Positions 8,080 to 17,364 of a stretch of DNA of 17,364 nt are shown piece after piece. The notes beneath the pieces were generated by a model. It was not told the DNA's origin. It made no database searches and saw only the letters and a list, made by a program, of their open reading frames with translations. A program made the translations under genes and the position numbers. The stretch lies in the NCBI GenBank assembly GCA_002179805.1, contig NAVB01001709.1:1-17364 (forward strand), read 5' to 3'. The first letter of the stretch is position 1. Every line of letters starts with the position of its first letter. The stretch comes from Acanthamoeba lenticulata (taxonomy: Eukaryota; Discosea; Longamoebia; Acanthamoebidae).

Positions 8080-9538
8080 TCACGAGGAAGCAAAAGGATT
8101 GATGGGCTTTTCGCAGTTGGGAAGAGATAGCAGCTGGCAAACGGTAGTGGCCATCAGGTTGGCGCTCGGGTACGACGGCGAAACGGGCTGATAGGTCTGC
8201 TTCTGGACGCTCCACAACATCATGCCTGCAACAACAACGACACCAGAACATGGTTGGCGCAGACATCACAAGCATAAAGGCATGTGTCACAGTACCAGCC
8301 CTGGAGTCCCTCAACACGGCGCCGCCCAGGCGCTTGACGGCATCGAGGGTGTAGATGTGCCCGCCCCAAGCCTCGGGAGGGACCTCGACACCCATGTTGA
8401 TCTGTCCATCAAAGAGGGACCGGTAGGCGTACAAGGCGGTGACGGGGTCATAAGCATCACTGGCGTCGTAGCTCATCACGTTGAGAATGTCGACATCGCC
8501 GCGGCAGCTTGCCAGCGGGTTCACCAGCAGGCCTGGAAACACAACGTGAGCAGAGGTAAACGACGTCTGCTGGTGCAGCCCAAAAAGAGAGAGAGCCTCA
8601 GGAGCATCGTGTACCGGTGTAGGCCGAAGCGGGCGGGGCGTTGACATACTGGCCCGTGCCGTAGGCGCCCACGCTGAAAGCAGCGATTGAGATCTTCTTT
8701 TGGCCTGTTGCAAGAGGCGCGTTGGTGTTGTTGTCCACGAAGGACGACTCAAAAGAGGACAAGGACGCACCTCGTGGAAGAACGCTGCGGAGCTGCCGGA
8801 TGGCGGAGATGAAGTTGTTATCGCTGGAGCAGCTGACCTTGCCGCCCGAGTGCTGGCAGTTGGGGTTGGTGGGCTCGAAGTCGATGTCGACGCCATCAAA
8901 GCCAAAGTCGTTCACCAGGTTCGCAATCGCTCGGACGTTGAGCGCGCCCCAGTTCCTGTCCACCATCACGCCCTCTCGAGGTTCAATTTTGCAACTCTTG
9001 AAGCACTTCGGGGTCGGCTGCTGCGGAACGTACGTGTAGGTGGCGCCTCCCACGGCAATCATGATCAGGGTGCCGGGATTGCGCTGGCGCAGGGCGTTGA
9101 TGGCCTGCTTCAGCGTTGGTCCGTCGTAGGAGAAGCTCAGCCCGGTCCCGCCCAGGTTGAGGTTACCGCCGTACTACACGAAGACGAAATGGGTCGAGTT
9201 AAGGGTCCCGCCCTTTGGTACAACCAATAAACTGAATTAAGGGTTGTTGTTGCGGGGTGCGCACGTTGCAGTCGGGCTGGACGAAGGAGACGAGGGCGAC
9301 GTTGGCGTAGGCCGGCAGCTGAGCGAGGCCACTGTTGGAGCCATTGGACACCTACACGATCACGAGAGGCACTCAAGTTAACTCACTACGTTTGAGAGGG
9401 GCCAAAGAGGAAGAAGCAGTGTACCCAGTGATCGGACCAGCTCTGGAAATAAGCAGCAAACTGGCGCTGGCCGTGGGCCGAGGAAGCCACGGCAAGAACG
9501 AAGAGGCTCACCAGGAGCAAGGCCGTGTGCAGCTTCAT
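8080..9538 (-). CDS. Secreted GH18 chitinase
   Basis: Six exons: 9538-9425, 9351-9265, 9173-8771, 8704-8615, 8532-8296, 8225-8080; the spliced frame is 1077 nt, 358 aa. The N-terminus MKLHTALLLVSLFVLAVA (about 23 residues, cut after AHG) is a clear signal peptide. The TIM barrel starts QFAAYFQSWSDHW and continues with ALVSFVQPDC, AINALRQRNPGT and IAVGGATYTY. The catalytic motif is FDGVDIDFE (DxxDxDxE; the last Glu is the acid/base), followed by ILNVMSYDA (the barrel-strand MxY motif) and GMMLWSVQ, whose Trp lies at the base of the substrate groove. Several Cys pairs fit an extracellular enzyme. Activity: hydrolysis of beta-1,4-linked GlcNAc polymers; in an amoeba this could serve feeding on fungi or cyst-wall remodelling. 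There is no separate chitin-binding domain. Intron 3 (8770-8705, 66 nt) is stop-free and a multiple of three, so an unspliced form would be 22 residues longer. Confidence 0.93.
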
Positions 9539-9650
9539 GGGCGTGAGGAAGTTGAGGAGGAGAGGACTGTGGGTTGCCAATTTATGGTGGCAGCGCCAGA
9601 GCAAAGAAAACGACCAATAAAATTCAACCACTCAAAAAGCAGTGCGTAGA
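9539..9650 (-). promoter_or_regulatory. Chitinase promoter: TATA-like and CCAAT elements
   Basis: On the minus strand, ATTGG (inverted CCAAT) lies at 9618-9614, about 80 bp upstream of the ATG, beside an AATTTTATTGG stretch. A second CATAAATTGG element lies about 45 bp upstream (around 9586-9577). The pair suggests a compact promoter with the transcription start close to the ATG. This is motif spotting only; the rest of the spacer up to 9750 shows no gene. Confidence 0.35.
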
Positions 9651-9750
9651 GTTACCTGGCCCCACAGTTGTTGCGCTGAGCAAGTTGGCGTAAGCGTCAA
9701 AACTGCTTCAGGCAGTGACAAAGACCACGAAAGGAGTGACCGAAGTCGTG

Positions 9751-9776
9751 TTTATTCGTTTATTGAAAAACGAATA
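9751..9776 (-). terminator. ABCA 3' end: paired AATAAA and stem-loop
   Basis: On the minus strand, two AATAAA hexamers occur at 9764-9759 and 9756-9751, about 85-97 nt after the stop codon of the upstream ABCA gene, a natural place for its polyadenylation signal. The same bases lie in a perfect 9-bp inverted repeat, TATTCGTTT (9753-9761) and AAACGAATA (9768-9776), with a 6-nt loop. Use of these signals is inferred. Confidence 0.45.
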
Positions 9777-9807
9777 GAAAATAAAATGGACCTGAATTGA
9801 CGAATAT

Positions 9808-9840
9808 ACAAACAAACAAACAAATAAATAAATAATTAAT
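9808..9840. repeat. ACAA/AATA simple repeat in ABCA 3' UTR
   Basis: Imperfect tetranucleotide run on the plus strand, (ACAA) copies followed by (ATAA) copies, just beyond the ABCA stop codon. It is probably in the 3' UTR. It is one of the few AT-rich blocks in the window. Confidence 0.8.
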
Positions 9841-9847
9841 TCAAGTT

Positions 9848-12800
9848 TTACTCGCTGACGTCATCGCTCGAGACCAGAGGCTTGCTGCTCTTGCGCAGGT
9901 TCATCTAAAAGGAGTTCAGGCGTGATGTGAGCAAACCAAGAGGACGACTCGAGTGGGTATTGACTGACGCACCTCGAAGGCTTGGCCGGTAGCGGCATCA
10001 TCGTCCTCGTCATCATCGAGCTCCTCTTCCGAGTCGTCGTCCTCCTGCTGGCCGCGCTTCTCGGCCTCCTCGGTGATGCGGAGGAAGACCTCCTCGAGCG
10101 TGGTGAGCGAAACCAGCACGTCCGTCACGCCCAGCTCCTTTTGCTTCTTCTCCAGCAGCCTGTGACCATACGCACGCGCGCAAGCAGAGAAGATGAGCTT
10201 GCTTGATTGGGACGCCAATGCACGCAGACAGACAGGCAGCAACGTACGCGAGGAAGGAAGAGAGATCCTCAACGTCGCACGGGATGCCAAAATTGAGGTA
10301 GTCCGACACGCCGTCGGCCTCCATCACGACGCCCGGGATGTGCGCCTCAAAGAACTCGACGACAGTGTCGCGTTTGGCGCGCTCCACTGCAACGGTGATT
10401 TGATAACCCTGGAGAAAGCCCACGTATGTGTGAGCCGGATGGAAAGTCATATGGGCTCCAACAAACACGTACAGCGCCAAACTTCTTCTTGAGGTGGATG
10501 GCCGAGCCCATGCACTGCAGCTGTCCCTTGGCCATGATGGCTGCAATTGTTCAACCAAGGCTTTAGCGTCCTGTTGAGAAAAAAAACGAAAGAAAAACGG
10601 CGCACCAATGGTGTCGGCCAGGGTGTCGGCCTCCTCCATGGAGTGTGTGGTCAGGATGACGACGCGTCCCTTCTTGGCGCGCTCGATGATGTCCCACACC
10701 TCGCGGCGCGACACCGGATCCATACCCGTCGTCTGCACAAATACGTTACACATGCACGCGCGTGAGTCCGCGCTGGCTGGCCAGCAACAAGAGCAGCTGC
10801 ACGACACTGGGGAGGAGGGGGAAGCGACGTACGGGCTCGTCGAGGAACACGACCTTAGGGTCGCCCACAAGCGCTGCGACAGAAAGAGAGAGAGAGAGAT
10901 TGGCTGGTGAGCTGCGTGTGCCATGCGGCGGGAAGAACGGCGTGAGACGTCCGACGTACCGACGGCGACGGAGAGGCGACGCTTCATGCCACCGCTGTAG
11001 CCCGACGACAGCCGGTTCATGGCCTTGGTCAGGCTCACCTCCTGCACAGGCAAGACGTGGTTTCAGCTCACTCATGCTCCAGTCGGGGAAAGAGAGAGAG
11101 AAAGAGAGTGAGCACGTACGGCGAGGCGCTCGTCGGCTTCACGCGAGAGCTGCTTCCACGGGATGCCCTTCATGCCGGCAAAGAGCATGAGGTGCTCGCG
11201 GCCGGTGAGGTCGGCCCAGAGGACGTCAAACTGCGGGCACACGCCCATGGTCTCGCGGATCTTGTCCATCTCGGTGAGGATCGAGTGGCCGTAGATCTCG
11301 GCGTCGCCGTGGGTCGGCCGGATCTGGCCCGTCAGCATGTTGATGGTCGTCGTCTTGCCGGCGCCGTTGTGGCCCAGCAGGCAGAACAGGTGGTTCGAGT
11401 CGATGTGGTACCACACGTCGGAGACGGCCGTGAACGGCTCGCGCTTGCCGCAGCAGCAGCAAAAGGCCTTCGTGCAGCAGCGCACGCACTTGTTCTTGCC
11501 GATGCGCCGGCGGGGGCCTGGGTAGGTCTTGTTGAGGTTCATGATCTTGATGGCGGTCGTGTCCGGCAGGTCGCCCTGTCGTACGCGCTTCTCCTCAGCG
11601 AAGACGTCGTCGTCCACGGTCTCGTCCGGCGGGAGCTCGCCATGGGCCGGCCGCGGGCCGGGCTTGGTGCGGCCGGTCCAGTAGGAGGGCGTGAGGAAGT
11701 AGTGGTAGGGCCGGCGCACGCCGTGCTCGTTGGGGAGGACGTTGTCAAAGTAGAGCGCGAGGCCGAGGTAGAAGAAGAAGTCCAGCACGAGCCAAACGTA
11801 GAGCTGGATGAGCGGCCACTTGTCCGTGTTGTCGATAATGTCGCCAAACGAGTAGCCCGGCTGCGCGGCGCCGATGTCGAGGAGGCCCTTGGCCAGCATG
11901 ATGGGCGAGAACCAGGCCAGGATGTACTGGCCGATGGCCGTGCCCGAGCCGGCGTCGTCGTCATAGAGAAAGTTGGCCGTCAGCTGGAAGAAGAAGCCGA
12001 GGACGAACACGAAGAAGCCCATGCTGATGGCCGAGCTGGCGCGCTTGAGGAGGGTCGACATGAGGAACGAGAGCGGGATGAGCGAAAGCCCGAACAGCTC
12101 GAGCAGGATGAAGTAGGTTCCAAAGTTGTTGTCCAAGAAGAAGTCAAACTGGAACGCCGCGCCAAAGGCACACAGCAGCAGGACGGTCCACGTGACGAAG
12201 AACATGTAGGTGATCATCCACGTGCTCCAGTACACCGAGTCCCGCAGACCCATCAGGTTGAGAGTGGCGCGTAGCCTCAGCTCGCGCTCCGTGCTGATTT
12301 GTACAAGGGCTGCCAGAGAGTTTTTCGTCATGATTGATAAAAAAAACGTATAAATAAAATGAAAAAGCAAAAAGAAAGTTACCCATGACAAAGTTAAACA
12401 TCAGGCAACCGAAGAAGAACGTCGAGCCGGCTCGACCGATGACTGCGACGCACAAAACTCAGCTTCTTGCCATCTCATTGAGGGCAGCAGAATACTGTAA
12501 CGAACGTACTGTTGAGCGTCTCGGGCGGCGGCCGTGCGTACTCGATGGTGTCGATCGAAAACACAAAGTCGGGGTTGTTGGTCGCGTAAGCGACTGTAGA
12601 CGGCGGAACGCCAAAACGCTGGTGAGAGAAACCACTCGGGAGATAGATGCGGATGAAGGGCCGTACAAAGTTGACGCTGAAGGGCGACCATCATGGGCAC
12701 CTGCACGTAGGTGGCGTAGTTGATGTACTTGCCGTATCGCTGTTGGTTTGTCTCGTTGCTCAGCAGCGTGAAACTAACCACGGTGTCGGCCCCAACCTGC

Positions 12801-13547
12801 GACACATTGAACAAGTAGCCTGAAGAGAACGCGCATGTGAGCTACAATTGGGGATGCGTTGTTCATGATGCCAAAGAGAAGGATGCGCGCACCTCCTTGC
12901 GTCGTGTTGGGATTGTTGTAGACAAAGTCATCAAGCGCCTGACTCGAGTCAAAGCCGATGATTTCGCTCTGCGGTATATTGCTCTCGTTTCGTATGCCTG
13001 CTATGAGCGTCTCGACAATGTCGGTGCTGCTGTTGCCTCGCGGCGCATAGGCGATGGTGTAGCAGCGATCTGGTTCCGGTGGTCAGCCATCATTCATCGT
13101 TGTGAAGAGGAGGTGGGTGCGTACCACGACTGTGGCCGACGATGCAACGCGGAATGTGGCCCACAGGAACGTGCTTTGGTGTGGTAACTGTGTTGGATTG
13201 GGTTGTGAGTCTCTGAGGACAGAGCAGTGAACATGAGCAAGGTGTCTGTACTGTCGTCGTAGAGGTGTTCTTTGGATGCCTTGCTCAGAATCTCGTTCAT
13301 GACGTAGAGGGCCAAGATGAAGAAGAAGGGCGAGAGGAACTGCAGGATGATAACTTTGTACCCGCGTTTCTGTTCGGAGGAAATGAAAAAGAACAAAAAA
13401 GGAGTTTTTTTCTGTCAGCCCAAGTTTGGGGCAAACTTGTTGTCGGGCTGGGGGGGGGACGAGGGTTAAGGTGCGCACAGAGAGGGCCCAGTTTTTCCAC
13501 ATCAGCAAACCGAACTGGGTGAACCATGGCGACTTGCTCTTGACCAT
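9848..13547 (-). CDS. ABC transporter, ABCA family half-transporter
   Basis: Exons: 13547-13479, 13369-13252, 13187-13125, 13069-12893, 12819-12729, 12676-12510, 12442-12383, 12309-11120, 11041-10960, 10873-10833, 10732-10606, 10540-10473, 10408-10248, 10159-9973, 9904-9848; about 862 aa. One membrane domain plus one nucleotide-binding domain, the half-size form common in amoebozoan ABCA proteins. The cytosolic start FGLLMWKNWALSKRGYK leads into TM1. A large outer loop follows, with CYTIAYAP, IIGFDS and several N-glycosylation sites (NSST, NESN, NTTQ, NVSQ, NETN). TM2-6 begin at FFFGCLMFNFVM and include the STERELRLRATLNLMGLRDS loop. NBD: Walker A GHNGAGKTTT (about 538), Q-loop CPQFD, signature YSGGMKRRLS, Walker B VVFLDEP, D-loop TTGMDP, H-loop THSMEEADTLAD. 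The C-terminus is acidic (EEELDDDEDDD). Expected role: ATP-driven lipid export or flipping. One phase break is seen at 12728-12677. Confidence 0.9.
10881..10899. repeat. GA microsatellite in ABCA intron 9
   Basis: AGAAAGAGAGAGAGAGAGA on the plus strand, which is a CT tract in the transcript. It lies close upstream of the exon 10 acceptor (10874), so it can serve as the polypyrimidine tract. Confidence 0.8.
11089..11108. repeat. GA-rich tract in ABCA intron 8
   Basis: AAAGAGAGAGAGAAAGAGAG on the plus strand, a CT tract in the transcript, inside the 78-nt intron between exons 8 and 9. It is closer to the donor than to the acceptor. Confidence 0.75.
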
Positions 13548-14033
13548 TTTGTATTCGTGCCGCGGCCCAGGTGGTTTACCAGCAGTTTGTGCGGTTGGTG
13601 TGGCGGGCAGTGCGTGCACTTGGGTATGTGGTGCTCAACTGTGGCGGCTGAAGAAGAAGCAGAGGTCGGGTGTCCTCGCGCGACCATAAAGACCCTTCAA
13701 AGTCCTGTTGCGGAGGAGAGCTCTGAACGTAGGCATATAAACGATTGGCTGATATTGCGAAATTCCAAAGATGCAAGTTGCTGCTATTTTATGGCGAAGA
13801 AACGACCAATGGCGTAAAACATTAGTCGTGGAATTTCAAGAATGGTCTCAACTTCATCCGCAAAAGAACTCCTTATGCTTGCTGTGTTGTCGCTCAGCTG
13901 CCTGTTCTTCTCTGCTGCAGCTCCGCACACCATAGACTTTTTGCCCCACTCTTGCCAGCACATACTCGTTTAACGAACGCCACCGCCTCTGGCCCACGGC
14001 TGCTCAAAGACACCAAAGCCAGCGCAACACGGG
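13548..14033. promoter_or_regulatory. Divergent promoter region of two ABCA genes
   Basis: 486 bp between the ATG codons of two head-to-head ABCA genes, with no coding exon recognised. Elements seen on the plus strand are TATAAA at 13736-13741, ATTGG (inverted CCAAT) at 13744-13748 and CCAAT at 13806-13810, all in an AT-richer core at about 13730-13880. The CCAAT-like pair is oriented so that each could face one gene. The TATAAA is about 290 bp from the plus-strand ATG, so a leader or leader intron would be needed if it serves that gene. Function is inferred. Confidence 0.45.
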
Positions 14034-17000
14034 ATGGGGCACGACGAAAAGTTGAAGGACAAGGTGGGCGGGGAGAGCAATGCAGGGGACGACGTCGACC
14101 TTGCTCAACTGAGCGACCACGAGCTCCGACGCTTGATAAAGAAACGTCTGTCCTGGAGGAGCCAGTGCTGGGCCCTCCTGGCAAAGAGCGCTATTGCGCA
14201 GAAGAGGAACTACGGCACCAACGTTTGCCAAGTCCTCACCCCGCTCATCCTGGTGCGCTCTCTTTCTGCCCTTTTTCAAAAAAGGCCGACAAGTTATTTG
14301 GTTTTTGGACATTTTTGTCACATTTGCGCCAAGCTGATGACTGGGTGGTCACGTTAACGCAGATGTTGATCTTGTTCCTCCTTCAACAATGGGTTGCGTC
14401 ACTTGTGGATAATGATGGTGTAGCCTATCGCAATCCCATCACCAAAACACCATTCCTCATGTACAAGACCATCCAATCCCAACCACGCTTGGCGAGTCTC
14501 GCGAGACTCACTCTCTGTTGTTGTTGTTTCTTTCTTTCTTTCCCTTGATCACCAGCCTGAGCAAGCCAGAGGACGGCAACTATCGCCCACCGGCCGCCGA
14601 GATCATCTACACGGACGCTGGTGTCACAGGCGAAGTGCCCATCGGCACTTTCGACCCCTACGGCACCACAGGGACCGGTCTTTTAGGTGCCGTAGCGCTC
14701 ACTAATCGCACCGTCTCCATCAAGGTACTCCACCACCTTGATGATCATCATGGCCATCATTGACTCTCAGTACATTGACCGCCTTGCCCATCCCAGTTTC
14801 CTGAATACTCGGATTCCGAGCTGTACCTGAAGAACCTGGACTTCCTCCCCGCGGCGCCCTATAACTACTCGTTCGTGAGCGAGGCCAGTGTGGCCGACAT
14901 CGATCGCATCATCTACAACGCCAATGGCAAAGGCGCCCTCTACACCGCTGGTGCGTCCTTCCCTCTTCTTTTTCTTCTTCTGCTTCTTCGCTCAATGTCC
15001 CATCATGATTGACTCTCTTTCCGCTTCATCGTACATAGGATTCGTGTTCGACGAGGTGTCGGTGGTGGACTCGGTCCTCGACTTTGGCATCTATTACAAC
15101 TACACCATTTCGCGCGGTAGGGACATCGTTGGCGCGATGAGTCTCATCACGCAGGCCTTTGCCTCTTTCCTTCCGTCGCCCCGCATCCTCACTTCATTCG
15201 GTTCGTCCCCAAATAATATCCGTTTTTGTTTTTTTTTTTTGTTGTTTTTTTCCATTTGCTTTTATCATTTTAATAAATACCTCATTTCTTATTTATTTTA
15301 TTTGTGCATGCTCTCGCAGTGGGCGTGCGAAAGCTACCGCAGAAGGACGACTATAACGATTTTGATATTTCTACACTGGTGGGCGGCCTCTTCTTCACGC
15401 TGATCCTCCACCAGCTGCTCCCGGTCTTCCTCTCGAGCATCGCCTACGAGAAGGAGAACCGCATTCGCGAGATGATGAAGATGGTACACGACGCGCTCCA
15501 CCATCCACCCAACGAAGCGCGTATACGAAGATGTATTGATCCCAACGGCGGTCCATGGTGTGCATGTCCAGATGGGCCTCCGTATGCCGATCTATTGGCT
15601 GGTGCAGTACATCTGGTGCTACTTCCTCTACTGCTGCGTGGCGGCCTTCCTCATCATCGCCGGCCTGATCTTCCGTACGGACAGTCTTGAGCAGAGCACA
15701 ACATGTTTGGGAACAAACAGCTGTTCTGACGCTTCTTCTGTTTGCAGAATTCCGGTTCTTCACGATCACCAACTTTGGCATCTACTTTGTGCTCTTCTTC
15801 ATCTGGGGCCACACGCTGGTGGCCATGGCCTTCCTTTTCTCCGTCTTCTTCCAACGTGAGCGCAGCGCCTCCAGTACGTTTGCGCATTTATCTCGCGATT
15901 CTTGTCAATAGAGCACGAAAACTAAAATGGTCCAATCGCGTGATGTCCACATCAACGCACGTACTCCAATCAGCGTTCGGGTACGTCTGCCAGCAAAGCC
16001 ACCTTTTCCAGTCGTCCTTGTTTCTCATCTTGGGCTGCCGCGACGCAGATACTTCTACATCTTGGGCATCACCTTCGTCGCCGTCTTCACGATCCAGACG
16101 CTGATCAACGACGCCAGCGAGGCAGCGATCAACGGCATTTCCGTGGTGCCGTCGTTTGCGCTGGTGCGCGCCATGTCGTGGATCCTGAACGAGCTCTCCT
16201 ACAACGGGCCCGGCCTCAGGAGCGGCGACTTCAACTCGGCGCCGTCCCACATCGCGCAGGTCTACGGCTTCCTCCTGGTCCAGTGGCTGGTCATGCTGGT
16301 CCTGGCGATCTACCTCGACCAGGTCTTCCCGGGCACCTACGGCCTGCCCAAGCACCCGCTCTTCTTCCTGGCGCCGCTCAAGCGCCTCCCTGGCCTGCGG
16401 TCGCTCTGCGGGCGCAGCGCCTACGCCGCGGACGAGGACGAGGACGACGTCGAGGGCGCCGGCCACCGCCCGGAGGACGTCAAGCGCGAGCGCAACCGGG
16501 CCTTGTCCGACGAGAACCTGCCCCTCAAGGTGCGCGACCTGACCAAGGAGTACAACGTGCCCTTCTGGGAGACGCTCCCGTTCTCCGTCTGGCGCTACAT
16601 CCCTCGGTATGTTGTTGCCGTCTCCCTCGTCGTCCTGCGCCGCGCTGAGCTTGAGCTCGTGGCCCAGCCGGCTGACCACAAAGACAACGGCGGCGGCGGC
16701 GGTGGTGGTGGTGGTGGTGGAATGCAGGCTGTGTGGAAAGACCGTGAAGAAGCGGAAGCCGGAGCGGGCTCTGAAGGGCGCCAGCTTCGTCATCGGCTCC
16801 AACGAGTGCGTGGGCTTCCTCGGACCCAACGGCGCCGTACGTGTTCCTCGGTGGCCCCTGTGGCGGTCGATCCCCCGGAGCTGACGCGGATCATTTGGGG
16901 GCCATTGCAGGGCAAAACGACGACCATGGGCATCATCTGCGGCCTCATCCAGCCCTTGAGCGGCCAAGTGTGCATGTACAACTTCAATCTCCCCGAGGAC

Positions 17001-17364
17001 ATCTCCTACATCCACCTCCTCACCGGTACGGCTTTTTTTTTGCCTCTGGGCCCTGTATGTGTGCGCATTTTGGCTCATCTCCGTGTGTGTGGCTGGACCA
17101 GGCGTATGCCCGCAGCACGACATCATCTGGGGCACGCTCACCGCCACCGAGGTGCGTTGCTCTGACCTGCCCCGCCCTGGCCATGACCCTTTTCACCATG
17201 ATGATGCTGACAATCAATCAAACCATCAAATATCAGCATCTGGAGTTCTACGGGCGGCTCAAGGGCATGCACGGCAAGGCGCTGAAGCGCGAAGTGCGTG
17301 AGGTGCTCGAGTCTCTCAACCTGTACAAGGTGCGCCACAAGCCCGTGCGCGCCTTCTCCGGCGG
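14034..17364 (+). CDS. ABC transporter, ABCA family half-transporter, 3' truncated
   Basis: Exons: 14034-14252, 14363-14460, 14556-14724, 14797-14950, 15039-15200, 15320-15483, 15572-15674, 15748-15877, 16049-16606, 16728-16836, 16911-17025, 17102-17151, 17237-17364 (runs off the window); about 719 residues seen. The N-terminus (about 60 residues, acidic) leads to the RNYGTNVCQVLTPLILM elbow and TM1. An outer loop with NYT and NRT sites follows. TM2 onward begins LVGGLFFTLILHQLLPVFLS and has the conserved YEKENRIREMMKMMGLRMPIYW loop. TM3-6 include NFGIYFVLFFIWGHTLVAMA and end with YGFLLVQWLVMLVLAIYLDQ. NBD: Walker A GPNGAGKTTT is split by an intron, followed by Q-loop CPQHDIIWGTLTATEHLEFY and AFSGG, the first residues of the signature, at the window edge. 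Same family and likely role (lipid movement) as its divergent neighbour, but different loops and unshared intron positions. The exon 8 donor (AC|GTTTGC) is the least certain. Confidence 0.88.
15223..15251 (+). repeat. T-rich tract in ABCA intron 5
   Basis: Long T run broken by single G bases inside the AT-rich intron 15201-15319. It is the most T-rich point of the second ABCA gene. It sits far from the acceptor, so it is not a simple polypyrimidine tract. Confidence 0.75.
16688..16720 (+). repeat. (GGC)n(GGT)n triplet repeat in ABCA intron 9
   Basis: About five GGC triplets run into about six GGT triplets, ending 7 bases before the acceptor AATGCAG|G (exon starts 16728). The frame continues across the intron/exon border, so the repeat would read as poly-Gly if retained. 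A purine/G-rich run in place of a pyrimidine tract is unusual next to an acceptor. Confidence 0.85.

Noticed and set aside
11057..12274. 405-codon plus-strand ORF antisense to the first ABCA gene
   Set aside because: It mirrors a long GC-rich ABCA exon; its translation is low-complexity (V/E/R/G rich) with no family resemblance. It is a codon-bias shadow.
15888..17147. 419-codon minus-strand ORF antisense to the second ABCA gene
   Set aside because: It overlaps several ABCA exons and introns, has a repetitive acidic composition and no recognisable domain. The ABCA exons on the plus strand have clear motifs.
1..17364. tRNA genes, transposons, integrated viral genes, CRISPR arrays
   Set aside because: I looked on both strands and saw no cloverleaf with conserved boxes, no terminal-repeat element with transposase or reverse transcriptase motifs, no viral hallmark gene and no spaced direct repeats.

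Overview
The window looks like nuclear DNA of an amoebozoan, most probably Acanthamoeba. The reasons are a recognisable Acanthamoeba-type 5S rRNA gene, GC-rich exons broken by many short introns (mostly about 50-100 nt) that largely open with GTNCG-type donors, and closest family resemblance to amoebozoan proteins (Trix-type RhoGEF, half-size ABCA transporters, an amoebal GH18 chitinase). I saw no virus, transposon, CRISPR array or prokaryotic operon. All exon limits were assembled by hand from open frames, GT/AG sites, phase agreement and remembered family alignments; no transcript or database evidence was available.

Layout. 1-665 (-): 5' part of an SLC17-like MFS transporter, running off the left edge. 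827-945 (-): a single 5S rRNA gene. 1122-5080 (-): a 15-exon gene for a protein with three calponin-homology domains followed by DH and PH domains (Rac/Rho exchange factor, Trix-like). 5437-6460 (-): Derlin, five exons, with a C-terminal p97-binding (SHP) motif. 6612-7905 (+): TANGO2/NRDE-domain protein, divergent from Derlin across 151 bp. 8080-9538 (-): secreted GH18 chitinase, convergent with TANGO2. 9848-13547 (-): complete half-size ABCA transporter, 15 exons. 14034-17364 (+): a second, divergent ABCA half-transporter, cut by the right edge at the ABC signature motif.

The genes are ordinary cell-biology genes, not an operon. Loose themes are membrane transport (SLC17, two ABCA), the endomembrane and secretory system (Derlin, TANGO2, possibly the endosomal Trix-like GEF) and wall or food chitin turnover (GH18). 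Two head-to-head pairs (Derlin/TANGO2 and ABCA/ABCA) could share regulatory DNA. The points most worth checking are the donor-site bias (C at intron position +4), two stop-free multiple-of-three segments that may be introns or real insertions (TANGO2 and chitinase), one phase break in the first ABCA gene, and a possible small upstream reading frame that ends on the start codon of the RhoGEF gene. I did not find a clearly new biological system here.
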